From Bactrocera neohumeralis (Eukaryota > Arthropoda > Insecta > Diptera > Tephritidae): 64,000 nt of DNA. Below the pieces are notes generated by a model. That model saw only the letters and a program-made list of their open reading frames with translations. It did no database searches and had not been told where the DNA came from. The stretch lies in assembly GCF_024586455.1 (NCBI RefSeq), contig NC_065921.1, positions 73,365,865-73,429,864 of the forward strand. Reading direction: 5' to 3'. Shown here piece after piece: positions 48,690 to 62,235 of the stretch. Both the position numbers and the translations under genes were made by a program. Position 1 is the first letter of the stretch. Each line of letters starts with the position of its first letter.

Positions 48690-49940
48690 TTGATAATTTT
48701 TTGAGACAAATTTTTGATAAAAATTCTTGATAAAAGTTTAGTTTCTGATATTTTTGATAAAAATTTATTTTTTTTTGGCTAAAAATGTTTGATAAATTTT
48801 TTTATAAAAATTCTTAATACATTCTGTTTTTAATTTTTGATAAAAATTCTTGATAAAATTTTTTGGTGATAATTTTTGATAAAAAAAATTCATGTAACCT
48901 TTTATTTTATATTTTTTTTTTGTAAACAATTTTCTTTTTTGATAAAAATTCTTAACAAAATTTCATTTTCTGATATTTTTTGATAAACAATATTTTTTTT
49001 CTGGAAAACATTTTTTGGTTGACACTTTTGATAATTTTTTTTAATAAATTTTTTGATAAAGACTCTTGATACAATTTTTTTGTGATAATAATAAAAAAAA
49101 TATTTGTTTGGTCGCAAAAATTATGTTACCTATTATTTTATATTTTTTTGTGAAAAAAATTTTTTTTGATAAAAATTCTTGATAAAATTTCATGAAAAAA
49201 ATTTTTTTTGGTAAAAAGTTTTGATAATTTTTTTGATAGAAACTCTTAATAAAATTTTTTTTCTTAAGTTGTTGATACATTTTTTGGTAAAATTTTTTGA
49301 TAAAAATTCTTGATAAATTTTTTGACAAAATTTCTTGATAAAATTTTTGACAAAATTTCTTGATAAAATTTTTTTTGATAATTTTTGATAAAAACAAAAA
49401 ACATTTTTTGGTAAAATTTTTTGATAAAAATTCTTGATAAATTTTTTGACAAAATTTCTTGATAAAATTTTTTATTGATAATTTTTGATAAAAACAAAAA
49501 ACTTTTTTTGGTAAAAATTTTTGATAAAACTTCTTGATATTTTACATATATTTGTTTGCTCGAAAGATTTATGTAACCTGATATTTTATAATTTTTGATA
49601 AAAAAAATTTGTTAGTAAAAATTTTTGATAAAAATTCTTGATAAATTTTTTTTGTTATAAAAATAATTTTTATTCGAAAACAAAAAAAATGCATACAAGT
49701 TCATGATAAAATTTCTTTTTCTGATAAATGTTGATAAAAATAATTTTTTTTTCGCTCGAAAGATTTATATAACCTGATATTTTATAATTTTTTTCCAGTC
49801 AGTTGTTTTTAAACATTTGTGATAAATTAGAGTAACCCATTTTTTATAATTTTGCTTTTAGGTAAAAAAAATTTGATGAATTTTTTTATTCATATTTTGT
49901 TCAGTTTTTTGATACAAATTCTTGATTTTTTTGGTCGTTT
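48690..49940. repeat. Minisatellite of TTTTTGATAAAAATTCTTGATAAA-type units
   Basis: More than 1.2 kb of tandem units built from TTTGATAAAAATT and CTTGATAAAATTT alternate at about 25-bp spacing, with occasional GACAAAATT variants and higher-order copies (TTTTTTGGTAAAATTTTTTG repeats near 49280, 49410 and 49507). The minus-strand open frames are repeat translations (KKFYQKILSK...). Confidence 0.85.
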
Positions 49941-49949
49941 ATGTAATCT

Positions 49950-50265
49950 AAGAACACACGTTCTTTACTAGTTAGGTTCGGTCACAAATTGTCAAAGTTG
50001 TAGGGAAGAAGATGATTTGGAAACATCAAAGCACTGTCTACTCCGTTCCAGCTCTAGCCTTTGCAGTTCTGAGGTTGAAACATCTCGACAATCATACCTT
50101 CGACGAATCAGGAGACATAGCCAAAACAAAGCGCTTTGTTGATTTATGAGGGTTTTTATGTTGAATTTTATAGGCGTTCTAGCTACTACAGCTGTCTGGC
50201 GTTATAAGCTGTCCAAATGAGATCTCTATTAGGAACGACTATTTAAGCTAACCTAACCTACGAGT
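49950..50265 (+). mobile_element. LINE 3'-end fragment
   Basis: It encodes, with defects, NCQSCREEDDLETSKHCLL, then an SLCSSEVETSRQ-like segment, and ends in AGCTAACCTAACCTACG. The zinc-knuckle CxxC...H pattern followed by a short 3' UTR with CTAACCTAAC matches the relic ending at 3545, so the family is probably the same. Only the 3' end is present, consistent with 5' truncation at insertion. Confidence 0.65.
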
Positions 50266-52104
50266 TAATTTTTATGTAAACTAAGTTGTCGTTTTTTATT
50301 TTGTTGTAGCTAGCACGAGTTTCTAGATTAACCTTCGCCATAGAGATACTACTGAAAGCGAAAACCCTGAAGATTAAACCAGTAGCTATCAGCTTGAATA
50401 AAAATTAAAATATTGTAATAAAAATAATAAAAAAATAGTAATAAAATATTTAAAAATTAAGAATCAAGAAAATAATAAATAAAAATAGTCGTAACCTTTT
50501 AAAAATATTTTAGAACATTCTCCGAGCACCACAACTTTAAAGCAACTTAAAAGCACGAAAATACTACACCACAACCGAAACGCCGATCTCTAAGCACAAT
50601 TGTAACAGTGTACATGCCTATTTATATAATGAAAGGCACTAAGTAAAAATGCCACAAATGCAAATAGAACGACAAACATTTGCTTCTTATATACAAATTT
50701 CAATAGAAATGAAAAAAAAAAAAAAAATAGAAAGCAAAAAGATTGCTAACCTATAGAAAAAGCATTGAAAGCCGGCAAACAGGCGCCACAAAGGCACAAG
50801 AAAACAACAAGCAAAAGTGGCAACAAGCTTAAAAAGCGGCAAAAATAAATATCAGCCAAATCGAGAGATGAAAAGAAGAACACAAATGCAGTTGACGTCA
50901 AAAAATGCAACCGACTCAAACAGTAAACATGAAATGATGGAAAATGATGTGGCACATGGGTAGCAGTTGCAAGCGTTTGTAAGCTTTTCTAAGCCAAACA
51001 GATTTTTTGCGGCGCTGCCAGGCGCGGTGGGCGAACGAATTGCAAAACGAGGAAAGAAAAGCAAAGAGTCGCACAGCAAAGGGCGGCGTCTTTTCAACTC
51101 TTTTGTGTGAGGCAAAAAGTGTGCAACAAAACGGAAAACAAGCGTTTACAACAAAACACACAGAAAAATGCAGATGTGATAACAAAAACAAAAGCAAATG
51201 ACTTTGTAGGTAAACAAATAACAGAACGAGCGTAGGAAAATCACAAAAAGCGAGTGCAAACGCTGTAAGCAGCTATGATGACGACAAATATAGATAATAG
51301 ACATGACTCTACCGCTTGCCAGGGAAGTGGCGGTGGAGAATTACTGTTAGTGTAAATAGTAGTTGAATCGACGAGGTATGATTAAGTGTTGTTGACAGAT
51401 AACAGATGACAGCGACAGCGACTACGAATGGTGAAAAGTGGGCATGGTGAAGAAGAGAGAGTGGTGAACAGTGACTGGATGGCACTTACCTAGGATACGA
51501 TGCAAAAAATGTGGTGTTTCAGTGTATAGGAGCTGAAGTAGAATCGATGCCTAAAAGGGTGTGTAAAAATAGCTTCTGCATAGATGGAATTATTTGCTTA
51601 TAGAATTTATGTTTTAAAAGCAAGTAGAAATGCTACTCAAGAACGTGGGTTGTATGTAACCGGAACATACCGGTTTCAACTTATACGTATGCTTTCAAGA
51701 ACTGTCAGGCAGCGTTATTTTCGGTTTGAGAAGGTTGGAAAGTTTTTGTAGGCAGAAGACTAAACAAAAACATTCAAATTAAGAAATCTTAGAATGAAAA
51801 GATAAAAGTATTATAAAATTTTAGAGTTTATGCTGTAGTTTAAAATATTTTGATGCATTCCTGCTCTCTTAAAAGAATAAGGGATTGATAATCTAAACTT
51901 AATAAAGAGAGAAATCAACTTGAAAATGAAAAAAGTCAGAAAGCCTGCTAGTGTTCTTCGTATTATACATTGTTTATAGAGCTTGACAGACTTGAAAAGG
52001 CTTAGGCGAAGTCAGTATTACTTTCTCAGCTCACTTTAGGTTGTTACCTTCATTGTATGACAACTGCTGATTTTGATAGTACATATTAAAATTATGTATT
52101 GGAA
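50266..52104. other. EcR intron, no gene recognised
   Basis: The stretch 50700-51500 is A/G-rich on the plus strand and less AT-rich. Open frames on the minus strand here have no domain. No motif strong enough to call. Confidence 0.35.
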
Positions 52105-53110
52105 AAACAAGAAAAAACGTTAACTTTGGCTGAACAGAGTTATAATATCCTTCACAGCTGCATTTCTTATAGCACGAAAGGGCATAAAATGATTATTACT
52201 TTGATTTTAATCTGTAACTTTGTATGGCAGCTACATGCTATAGTGATCCGATCTGAACTAATTCTTCGTAGATTGTAGCGCTATCTTGGCCAATAATCTG
52301 AAGCTTAGATTTGATGAAGATATTTTGCTAATTAAAAAAGTTTTCCATACAAGGATTTGAGTTTGGTCGGCCACTTTGTATGGAAGCTATATGCTTTAGT
52401 AAACCGATCTGAACGATTTCTACGGAGGTTGTGGAGTTCTATGAGGGAATAATCTATGTCGAAATTCGAGAAGCTATCTTGTCATATGAAAAAGTTTTCA
52501 TACAAAAACATGATTTTTACCAGTTAGCTTGTATGGCAGCTATATGCTATAGAGCTACGATCTGTACTATTTCTTCGTAAATTGTAGCGTTGTCTTTGAA
52601 AATAATTCGTGTCGAATTTCGTGAAGATATCTCGTCAAATAAAACAAGTTTTCATGTAAGGCCTTGATTCTGATCGGTTTGTTTGTATGACAGCTATATG
52701 TTATAGTGGTCCGATCTCAACAATTTCTTCGAAGCTTATGACGTTGCTTTGGATAATAATTCGTACCAAATTTCATGAAGATATATCCTCATATTAAATA
52801 GTTTCCCATATAAGAACTTGATTTTGATCGCTCAGTTTGTATGGCAGCTATATGTTCTTGTGAACCGATATCGCTATTTCCGACAAATGAGTAGTTTCTT
52901 GGGTAGAAAAGTGCGTGTGCGAAATTTCAGCGCGATATCTCAAATACCGAGAGACTATTTCGCATATATTCAGAGAGCCGGATATGACTAAATCGACTAA
53001 GCTCGTGACGTTGAATACTTTTATTCTTCTTAGAATCTCTGACATTTCCTTCTAGATGTTAAAATTGTTTTACAAATTTAATATACTCTGTTCGGGGTCT
53101 ATATGTATGC
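52105..53110 (+). mobile_element. mini-me-like element with five ~155-bp units
   Basis: The start is AACAAGAAAAAACGTTAACT plus TTGGCTGAACAGAG. The units begin near 52217, 52372, 52530, 52680 and 52840 (TTTGTATGGCAGCTATATG-like). Then comes the degraded core GACTAAATCGACTAAGCTCG and an end AATATACTCTGTTCGGGGTCTATA. This is the most complete copy in the window but more diverged than the one at 9.8 kb. Confidence 0.75.
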
Positions 53111-54914
53111 AACAAATGCAACCGTGTATGCGCAACGGTTAAATATCAATTTGACAGCAACTTTAGGGAAGGTAGCAATGACAGCTAGACTTTTGTTTAC
53201 ATGTTACCAAATGGAAATAAAACAACTTATGTTTACATGTAATGAGAAAACACCGGAATAAACATACATACAGTGAAGACGCACAGATGAAGAGTGAAAA
53301 TTCAAAAGATAAAATTGCATATTGACAGCGACAGTGTAGACGATAAGTGAGTAAACAACATGAAGGCAGGCAGGCAGGCAGCAGCACACACAAATTTGCA
53401 GAGGCACAAATATACAGCATATCAGATATGTATGTGTATATGTGTATGTATATGAACATGACCGTATATATATGTATGTATATTGTGCATAGACCATATA
53501 CATATATAGAAACAAGGCGACTAAAGTACTAGCACAAAATACATGTATGCAAGTGAGGCACAAGCATCGTTTGTGGCGGCGGAAGAAGAAGAGTTAACTG
53601 CAATATCGTCACTGCCCTAGTGCTCTTTGTAGAAACTACTATTGTAAATAAGCATGCAATTTCCACAACTTCACTTGGGGTAGGTAAGCAGGCTGGCAGC
53701 CAAGGCAGTGCGGCACCTGCATACATAAACATATACATACATGTATGCTACACAGCGTCGCATTGCGCACACGTATAGAATTTGCATGTGCGCCAACACA
53801 AAAACAAATACAACAACGTTTAACGTGACTATGGCGCTTTGGCAAAAGTCAAAGTCATGCCGACGCCAATGCCAATATGGCGGCTACTATTAATGCGGCT
53901 GCTGCCCTCCATAAGGCGTTGCTACAAAAAGAGCTCTAACATAGAAAAAAATTGTTATAGAGATTGCAATAACAACACATTTGCATACAAAATGAAATCA
54001 AGTCAAAGTAAAAAGGTAGAAAAGCATATTTAAAGGGCGACTCAGTTGACAGAAAAAGAAAATTCACGAGCTACACACAAACACACACATACATACATAT
54101 GAAGCGTGGAAAGCAAAACACGCCAAAGCTAGACAACACAGCACAGGATGTAAGTAAGAATATGCTGGCAAAAATTTGTAAAACAAATCTATAATAAATT
54201 TTGCCACACACTGCACCCACATATAGACCAATGGCTGCAGACACTGACACACATACACTTACACACTGGTGCCTGCATGCATGTAGCGCAAGTCTAGCAT
54301 GAAAACGGTAAACTCAATTTTTTGGTACAGTTTCTTACGCTTCGCTTGCACCGCCAGCCGCCGCTACATATGTATTTCGGCCATGTTACTTATAGCAGCT
54401 ATAGACCTTGCGGCGCGGCGCACAGCAGAGCAGGTGCATAACGGTAAGTTGAAGTTTTAGCGAAAGGACTCTAGCTTTAGACCACTTGCCAGAAATTGCA
54501 GTCAAGGTGGGTAATAACTTCAGCGCACACAACAACAATTCTACCACACAACTTTGCGCAAGCGAAAGGAAAATCGCCAAGAAAATGGGTGTGGGCCAAA
54601 GCGCGGCGCGCAACAAAAACGAAAAGTGGGTGTTATGGCAGGTCGTGGCAGCCAACTTCAATCCAAAGCCAAGTGGTGTGTTTGTGTACCGAAAATCGAT
54701 GTATGATGTCACCGGCAGGCAGACTAATTGGCGGCAAAGCTGAAGTTGGCGCAAAGAAGTTTGAAAAAGTTTTCGCTTTGCTAGCTGAGAGTTTCGGCGC
54801 GTTGAAAATGTATTTTATGCTGCGAAGTGTAGCTAAGGTTGTGGTTTTAATGGGATTATTGATAAATGGAATGGATTTCCAATTTTATTTTAATAAATAA
54901 ACAGGTTTTTGAAA
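53111..54914. other. EcR intron, less AT-rich island, no gene called
   Basis: CA/TATG microsatellites (53425-53500, 54070-54100) and less AT-rich DNA at 53540-54760. The overlapping plus-strand frames at 54486-54900 lack a domain, a start context of note and splice sites, and are left uncalled. Confidence 0.35.
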
Positions 54915-55700
54915 GAAGAACTGGATTTTGATTCATCAGTTTGTATGGCAGCTATACGCTATAGTGCTCCGATCTAAATAATTTCTTCGGAGATTGTAGT
55001 GATACTTTGGGCAATAAACTATGACGAATTTCGTGAAGATATCTTGTCAAATAAAAAATTTTTCCTAACAAGGACTTAAAGTTCATCAATCAGTTTATAT
55101 GGCAGCTATAGGCTATAGTAGTCCGATCTAAACAATTTGTTCGGAGATTGTTGCGCTGCCTTGGACAATAATATACGACAAATTTTGTGAAGATATCTTC
55201 TCAGATAAAGAAGTTTTTCAAACAGGGACTGTAGTTTGATTGATCAGTTTATATGGTAGCTATATTACATAGTGGTCCGATCTGGAAAATATGTTCAGAT
55301 GTTGTATCAATCTCTTTGATGATAATCTGTGCCAAATTTCTTGAAGAAATCTTGTCAAATTAAAAAGTTTGCCAAACAAGGACTGGATGATGATTGATCA
55401 CTTTGTATGGCAGCTATATGCTATAGTAGTCTGATCCGAACAATTTCTTAGAAAAATGTAGCGCTGTGTTGGCTCATAATCTGTGCCAAATTTCGTGAAG
55501 AAATCTACTCAAATAAAAAAGTTTTTCATACAAGGATTCGAGTTTGATCGGTAAGTTTATATGGCAACTAAATGCTATAGTTATTCGATTTCAACAGTTT
55601 CGCCTAATAAGCAGCTTCTTGTTGAGGAGGAAATATGTGCAAAATTTCAGCTCGATATCTCAAACGCTAAGGGATTAGTTCGCGTATATATACACGGTGG
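54915..55700 (+). mobile_element. 154-bp-unit element (mini-me relative), both ends truncated
   Basis: Five units have heads near 54938, 55092, 55245, 55400 and 55553. They are followed by CAGCTCGATATCTCAAACGC and TTCGCGTATATATACA, where the GACG microsatellite and core should begin but are missing. The 5' leader with GGCTGCACCGAAGC is also absent. Confidence 0.7.
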
Positions 55701-57580
55701 CTTGCAAAAGCCTTTTCCACGATAGGACAAGGTACTGTAGTTCCATACGGCCTAGTAATGCAGACTCGGCAATATTTCTCAAAAATATTTTTTAATCGTT
55801 TTAAGCGGCAATACAACAAAAAAATAACTTGTAATACCCGTAAGCTTTTACAAATCGTCGCTAAAAGCAGAAATATTTGTAAGCTTTTACAAATCTTTGC
55901 TAAAAGCAGAAATATACATACATACATATGTAAGTGAAATATTTGAATATAAAGCCATTTTAGAATAACAACAATTCACTCATAGTCACGCTAAGTGTGT
56001 CGCTGCGTCATCGATTGCCGCCAAACGCTATTTTATGCCGTTCAACCAGCTAGTAAAATGCATAGGGCGCTTGCTTGCGCGTTAACTCCCCTTGATAAGC
56101 TGGTGAGAATAGTATAAAGGGCAGTTATATAATATATAATGTGAGAGTATATAATACATAAGCTGTAACAGTATATAGTACATAATATATCATATGGTTT
56201 TTGTGCTGCTACTTGCATAGATTATTTGAAAACCGCTCACAGAGCAAGGGTTTAGTAGATATGTACTTGTACATAGGCACAGAGCAACAAAAGTGCCTAA
56301 CAGCGCTGAATATTTACAGAAAGCGCAAGAAAATAGTGAAAAGAAACTGACAAGCGGGAGATAAAATATTTAATGAAAAGTTGATGGATACTTGCTTTCT
56401 TTCACTGGCAGTGACAGTGGCAAGTGCAAACATGCACTCACTAAGTTTGAATGTGTGTGTGTATGGAAGTATAAAGCTAAAGCACAGGGTCGCATGGGAA
56501 GTGAACACGGCGCCAAACGAAGCACGCTGAATAAAATATACAGCCTAGTAAAAACAATAAACGCAGTTACAAGCGAGCGTATCTACATATGTATGCAGCT
56601 ATATACTTATATATGTATATATATACATGTATGTATGTATATAAGTATGTATGCAAGTACACAAAGTAATGCTTTTAGCACGTCTAGTGGGTTGAATGGG
56701 CAGCAAAGCGCTGCACGTACACGCATACATACATAACTTGCGTGCAACATTGCCAACAATAACAACAGCAAGAACAATTGTGTAATCGCTACGTAATGAA
56801 GTCGGTGCAAACACGACAAAAACAAAAATTCGTCCCACTGACTGCATTGCTCGGTTGGTCGCCATGTCGTCATGCAAGTCGTATGCGGTCGTCGCGTTAC
56901 CGACGATCATGGGCCCGTTCATGGGCACATTTTTTGGGGTCGTCAGCCAACGAACTCTGCAGCAAGCCAGTTTTTTACGTAATTAGCTGGACATGCAGCG
57001 CACTGCACTATATAGTCGAGTTATTTTAGCTGCACTTTCCTACTTTGCTATTTTCGCATTGTGCGCTACGCTTTTGCTTTATTTTATTTTTCTTTAATTT
57101 ATATTTCTTCTACGTTCTTCGTGTCGCTGTTTTGTCCGTTGGAATGGCAATGGCATGCGAATCGATTGCAAAATGACTGCAATGACGGCAACGGCAGCGC
57201 TAAAGCCAAAGGAGTGTCAGCTGTGTTTAGCGCGACTGTTAAGGCCAAGGTATATTGAAAAGGGGCGGCAAATCGCGTGTCGAAGTTGTGCCATAATACG
57301 AATGATGACGTTAACGTTTACATTGAATTTGTGTTAATTATTTTTATGGCAGAAAGCTTTATTGAGGATAATGATAAGGGATGATAAATACTCTATAGTG
57401 TGAAAATAAAATGGAAATCGAAAGCGATAATGTATGCATGTTGCATAATTATTATTTAATTAAACTTAATTTAATTTTTAATGACAATAATTTGAGAAAT
57501 TATTTCCTAAGGTTTAATATTGGTTTAAAAAAATTATTATAGAAAAGATAAGCGTAATGAGTTGAATCGACTGGGCCATG
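55701..57580. other. EcR intron with a 39-bp tandem duplication and microsatellites
   Basis: GTAAGCTTTTACAAATC plus GCTAAAAGCAGAAATAT occurs twice, near 55840 and 55879. TATG runs lie at 56583-56655. The stretch 56700-57330 is less AT-rich with no supported gene. Several short open frames on both strands have no family. Confidence 0.4.
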
Positions 57581-57589
57581 TACATTTAT

Positions 57590-59280
57590 CTATATATACA
57601 CGAATTAGTCAACTTTTGAGACTCCGTTAAATTTTAAAATATTTTTTGTGATAAATAGACCCTTCAAGGGTTTTTTGTTGAGTTTTAATTTCTTAACAGT
57701 CATTAAGTCAACATGAAAAAGTGAAAAAAGAATAATGTTGCAATAAATAAAAGTAATTTAAGCAAAAGTAACAATTTTATAAAAATTAATTTGTTTATTA
57801 AAACTCTTTGGTAAATAAATATTAGGAAAATAATTTTTCTACGAATTGTTATGGCTTTTAAACTATTTTTTATGATAAATAGACTTTTTATGCAATTTTT
57901 TGCAGAGTTTATATATCTAGAAAGTTATCAAATTAACATAAAATAAAAAAAGTAAAATTTTCAAAGAATAAATACAAACAAATTTATTTTGTCCAAAAAA
58001 GTAACAAAAACATAATAAAATTTCTACTACAAACTTTTTAGTTTATAAAAATAATTATTGGACAATTATATATTTTTAAAATATTTAATATTTTCAATCA
58101 GATCAACCTTTTCAAAGAATAAATACAAAAGGAAAACCCTTTTTAAAATAAGTTTCAACTTAAAACTTTTTAGATTATAAAAATTACAAGAATCATTTTT
58201 CTGTGCAATTATGTGCCTTTTAAAATATTTTTTTATGATAAATACACTTTTTATGCAATTTTATGTCTGAGTTTATATTTTTAGAAAGTTATAAAATATA
58301 AAAAAGTGAAAAATAATAATAAAAGAACTTGTCATGCCATGTCAGAAAATATATTAAAAAAAATTACAAAAAAAAAATTAAAAAAATGGAACAAAATTTA
58401 TGTACAAGAAAATATATTAATAAAATTATAAAAATAAAAAAATGGAACAAAATATATGTATGTACATATATACTATATATGTATGTATATAAAAAACAAT
58501 AATTTTAATATTTTTGCAGTATTTTTTGTAAATAATTTTTCTTGAGCTAATCATAAAATTCCATATCAGAATATGTAGATATTAAAAAAAATTAGAAAAA
58601 AATATACATACATACATATAGTACATAAAAAAATAACAGTTTTTAATTTCTTTTTGAAAACCTTTTTTTTAACTTGACATAAAACTCCATATCAGAAAAA
58701 TTATTTCAAAAAAATTGGAATACATAATATATGTACATATATGTACATATGTATATAAAAAAAATTTTGAATTTTTTTTGTAAATATTTATCTAAATAAA
58801 TAAATAAATTTCTGATGTGAAATTGTTTCGCAAGTTTTTGGAGAAAAATTTATTTTCAAACTGTCTTAATTCAACTCTTAAAATTCTTAAAAATTTTAAA
58901 ATATTTGTTATTTCTGCAAAATCATCAAATAAACATAAAATGAATATAATTTTAAAATAAATAAACCAAAAAAATTAAATAAGTTAAGCAAAAGTAACAA
59001 TTCTTTTAATAATTAATTATTACCAACAAATTTGTAGTTTAAGAAAAGACGAAAAAATACTATTTTGTCATTTATTACCTTTTAAAATATATTTTTTTTA
59101 TAAATAAACCCCTTTTGGAATTTTTTTAGACAAGTTCTAAAAAAAAAAATTATTTTCATATTTTCAAAATCAATTCTGTGTGTTTTATTCCATCAATTTC
59201 AAGAAAAAAATACATAAAATCAAAAAAATAAAAAATTATAAAAAAGTATAAAATTGCAAAAAAGATTTAGAAAAAAAGGG
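57590..59280. repeat. Degenerate AT-rich repeat array
   Basis: TTTTAAAATATTTTTTATGATAAATAGAC-type blocks, each followed by CTTTTTATGCAATTTT and GAGTTTATAT, recur near 57633, 57858, 58221 and 59088. A second motif, AAGCAAAAGTAACAATT, recurs near 57759 and 58985. Spacing is irregular, about 230-360 bp where measurable. Non-coding. Confidence 0.6.
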
Positions 59281-61347
59281 AACTTCAAATCATATCCGCC
59301 TCACTCTTTTTTACAATTTTATACTTTTCTATATATTTTTTCAAAAGGATATACTTTTTTTTTAATTTATTTATAAATTTATTATTTAAATTTATTTATT
59401 TATATTTTTATACTCTTCTATAAAACTCAATTCAAGCTTCAAATCGAATTCACCTCTCTCTTTTTAAGCAATTGTATAGTTTTGAAATATTTTTTTTTCA
59501 TCTAAATACACTTTTCAAGAATTTATTTGTGTTTTTATAAGAAACATTTTATTTTTGTATTTCTTTTCTACCCTATTAATAAAAAACGCATTCATTTATT
59601 TCGTTTCGATTTATAAAATAACCATTAATCTCAACTAGAGACTCTCATACTTTCCAATCGGCTCCACCTTACGAATATCCGCTCATTTCGGCTTGCCTCT
59701 AACAAGCCAAGAGAACTTGGCGCCACTTTCTTTTCATGTCACTTACAAATCAAAACTTACATACTTACAAGTATTTACATGCTTACTATCATAAATACAT
59801 ACCTACACACATATATACATACATTCATTCATACCAACATACAGAGGTATACAAAAGTTTGCGAATAATCGGCCAAAAACTTTACATGAATTGCTATGCA
59901 AGAACTTTTCGCGCGCATACCATCCAACTGTACTTTTTAGCTGCCTGTTATGCTTTTACCTTCCTCTCCATGCATATTAATGCACTTTCCTTGCGCATTT
60001 TAACTGCATTTCGATATGTATTCAAATGGCACAAGATTCATGTAGAAAGTTTGCAATGCCACCATGTGACAGCGATAAAAAGTTGTAAAATGCAAAAACA
60101 AAAACAAAACGAAAACCAAAACAAAGGAGAAGTAAAAATAAAAATAAACCGAGTTGTGCCTTGACTTGCCTTAACCCTTGCGCCATGTCTAGCACATGCT
60201 CTCGCTCTCTTGCTCAGCACGCCACCTGCAATATGCTCTTTGTGACCAGCTTTCACATTGTTTCCGCTTTCCTGTGCTTTGCCTAGGGCTGTTTACCGTT
60301 TTCTTGTGCGAGTTTACTGCATTTCTCACCCATTTCTCTAACTTTCTAGGTTTTGTTGGTGATTCAAGTTGCTTGAGCTGGCTGAAATGCATTTCGCAGC
60401 TATTTTTGCTCTCTTTTCTTAGTTTTTCTTTTTCACTGCTATTTGTAATAGTTCGGGTTGGTGGTTGGTATTTACTGTTCTAATGTGCGCACGAATTCGT
60501 TGTGCGACGCCATTTGTCACTACTACACACATACATTGATATATGTATATATATATATATAAATAAATGGAAAACTCAGAAACTGCAGCATTGCATACAT
60601 TTTGGCGCTTTGACCAGGCAAAAATATAGAAGGCAAAAGAGCGGCAGTATATGTGGAGCGCATTTGCAAAGCACGCTGTGTAAACTTGCTCCAAGTGAAA
60701 GGGGTTGCAGGCCTAATGCATTGGCGTAATATTGCCGGCAAACTAGAGTAAGCGGTAAATTTTACGATCAGGTACAGTTATTACACACTTTCAATGTGGC
60801 TTTCTTTTGTTGGGAATAGCTATAAATTGGTAGTAAAAATTGGCATTGGTTTTATTGGCGCTGCCTGGAATTTCCACAAAGTGTTTTACGGTACTTATTT
60901 GTGGTTTAATTCAAATAGAAGGTTTTATTATACTTTTGTTGTGGCAAACCGAGATTCTTAGTCATGAGATAGCGTGTGGAAATGTAAGGTCAAATGTTGA
61001 TTATTTCGTAGTTAATCATTTCGTAAGCAATCGGTTACATCCAATATACATATAGTACGACGATCTTCCAGCTATATCAGTGATTAAGATAGGGTAAAGT
61101 AAGCGTTGAGTTAAGAGCTTACATCACCTTGCAAATTTGAAAAAAGTATTAATTTTTTTTTAAATAAGAGTGAGTAAATTTATGGGATTTAATTTACTTT
61201 AATAATAAGATATTCATTTTGAAATATTTTGGATTCCCTTGATGCCGTAGATAAGCTCCATGAGGACCTCCGGAAAAAGTGTTTGATGACAATGAATATT
61301 TTTCTGCTTAAAATTGTCTCAAACGCAGAAATGAAAAAAATTTATTA
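59281..61347. other. EcR intron, no gene recognised
   Basis: The stretch 59640-60800 is less AT-rich. It has a (TA)n near 60540. Open frames on both strands are short and without domains. Possibly regulatory, unproven. Confidence 0.35.
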
Positions 61348-61569
61348 CAGTTAAATCTCTTATAAGCGGACACTAGCGGGACCGTCCTTTTGTCCGGTTA
61401 TTAGAGCGTCCGCTTAATAGATTGTCCTTAATACACATAAAAAAATTTTTGGACCGGCCAATATGCAAGGTTAATGGAGATGACCGCTTAACAGAGCGTC
61501 CACTTAATAGAGTGTCCACTTAATAGGGCGTCCGCTTAATAGAGCGTCATTTTAAGAGAGATTTCACTG
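61348..61569. mobile_element. 222-bp MITE with TA target duplication and internal GTCCGCTTAATAGA repeats
   Basis: The left end CAGTTAAATCTCTTATAA and right end TTAAGAGAGATTTCACTG are inverted copies. The element is flanked by TA at 61346-61347 and 61570-61571, the target duplication of Tc1/mariner/pogo-type elements. Inside, the phrase (A)GCGTCC(G/A)CTTAATAGA recurs about six times, tandem at 61480-61550. Non-coding; the ends resemble pogo/Tigger-type termini. Confidence 0.75.
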
Positions 61570-61829
61570 TATTACCATAGATTAATGCAGACAACAATCG
61601 AAGAACTAGTCAAAATTTTAATTTTTGACAAAATTTTGCCCAAAAAAGTCGTGTCAAGAAATTTACACTTCTGAGTGGCTTAAGTTAGGAAAATAGTTTG
61701 ATTACTCGTGAGGCCACAAATAATTCGAGTTGGTCTGTTAGATACGCTAGTATGTTGTGATGCACAGAACTGCTAGTTGTGAATCAGAAAGACCGTCGAA
61801 TATCTACAAAACGCTTGAAACAAATTTGT
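61570..61829. other. EcR intron, nothing recognised
   Basis: Short unique-looking stretch between the MITE and the LINE relic. Confidence 0.3.
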
Positions 61830-62235
61830 TGAGACGGCTAATATCAATTTCCGGCAATTGACCGGGTTCATAAAATATATGGCAATCGAGTTGCATAAAC
61901 CTTAAACGGGCGAAATCTGGACAGTAGACACCAGAAAGTATCTGGCTGTAACCAACTCATCTTCCTCACTGCAACATTGACAAGTTTCGTTCCTTAAAAT
62001 CTCATCTCCTCACCGTATGGGTGTCAATAGGACAGTGTCCAGTTAGCTCATTTATAATTTTTAACATTTCACTCTACGCCAGAAGGTTTTCGCAGTCTCA
62101 CAAGTGCTGAATCGAGCGCCTGTATGCATGAAGATAGACGAACCCCCTTTCCTTTCACATCCTGCTGGAATTTTGGCAAGAGTGCATTTTCTTGCAAGCT
62201 CATCGGCTTTACAATTTCTGAGGATTCCGCTACAC
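61830..62235 (-). pseudogene. LINE (R1/Jockey-like) 3' relic, minus strand
   Basis: Read right to left: GNCKADELARKCTL (end of RNase H, NxxADxLA), then CETAKTFW, an ELTGHCPIDTHTV-like block across frameshifts, and CQCCSEEDELVTARYFL (the Cys knuckle). The order matches the plus-strand relic at 2480-3545. Multiple stops; not functional. Confidence 0.65.

Noticed and set aside
48902..49497. Lys/Phe/Tyr-rich open frames on the minus strand
   Set aside because: Pure translation of the TTGATAAAAATT minisatellite.
54486..54900. Two overlapping plus-strand frames of 85 and 134 codons
   Set aside because: They have no recognisable domain, no splice signals tying them to other exons, and lie in ordinary less AT-rich intron DNA.
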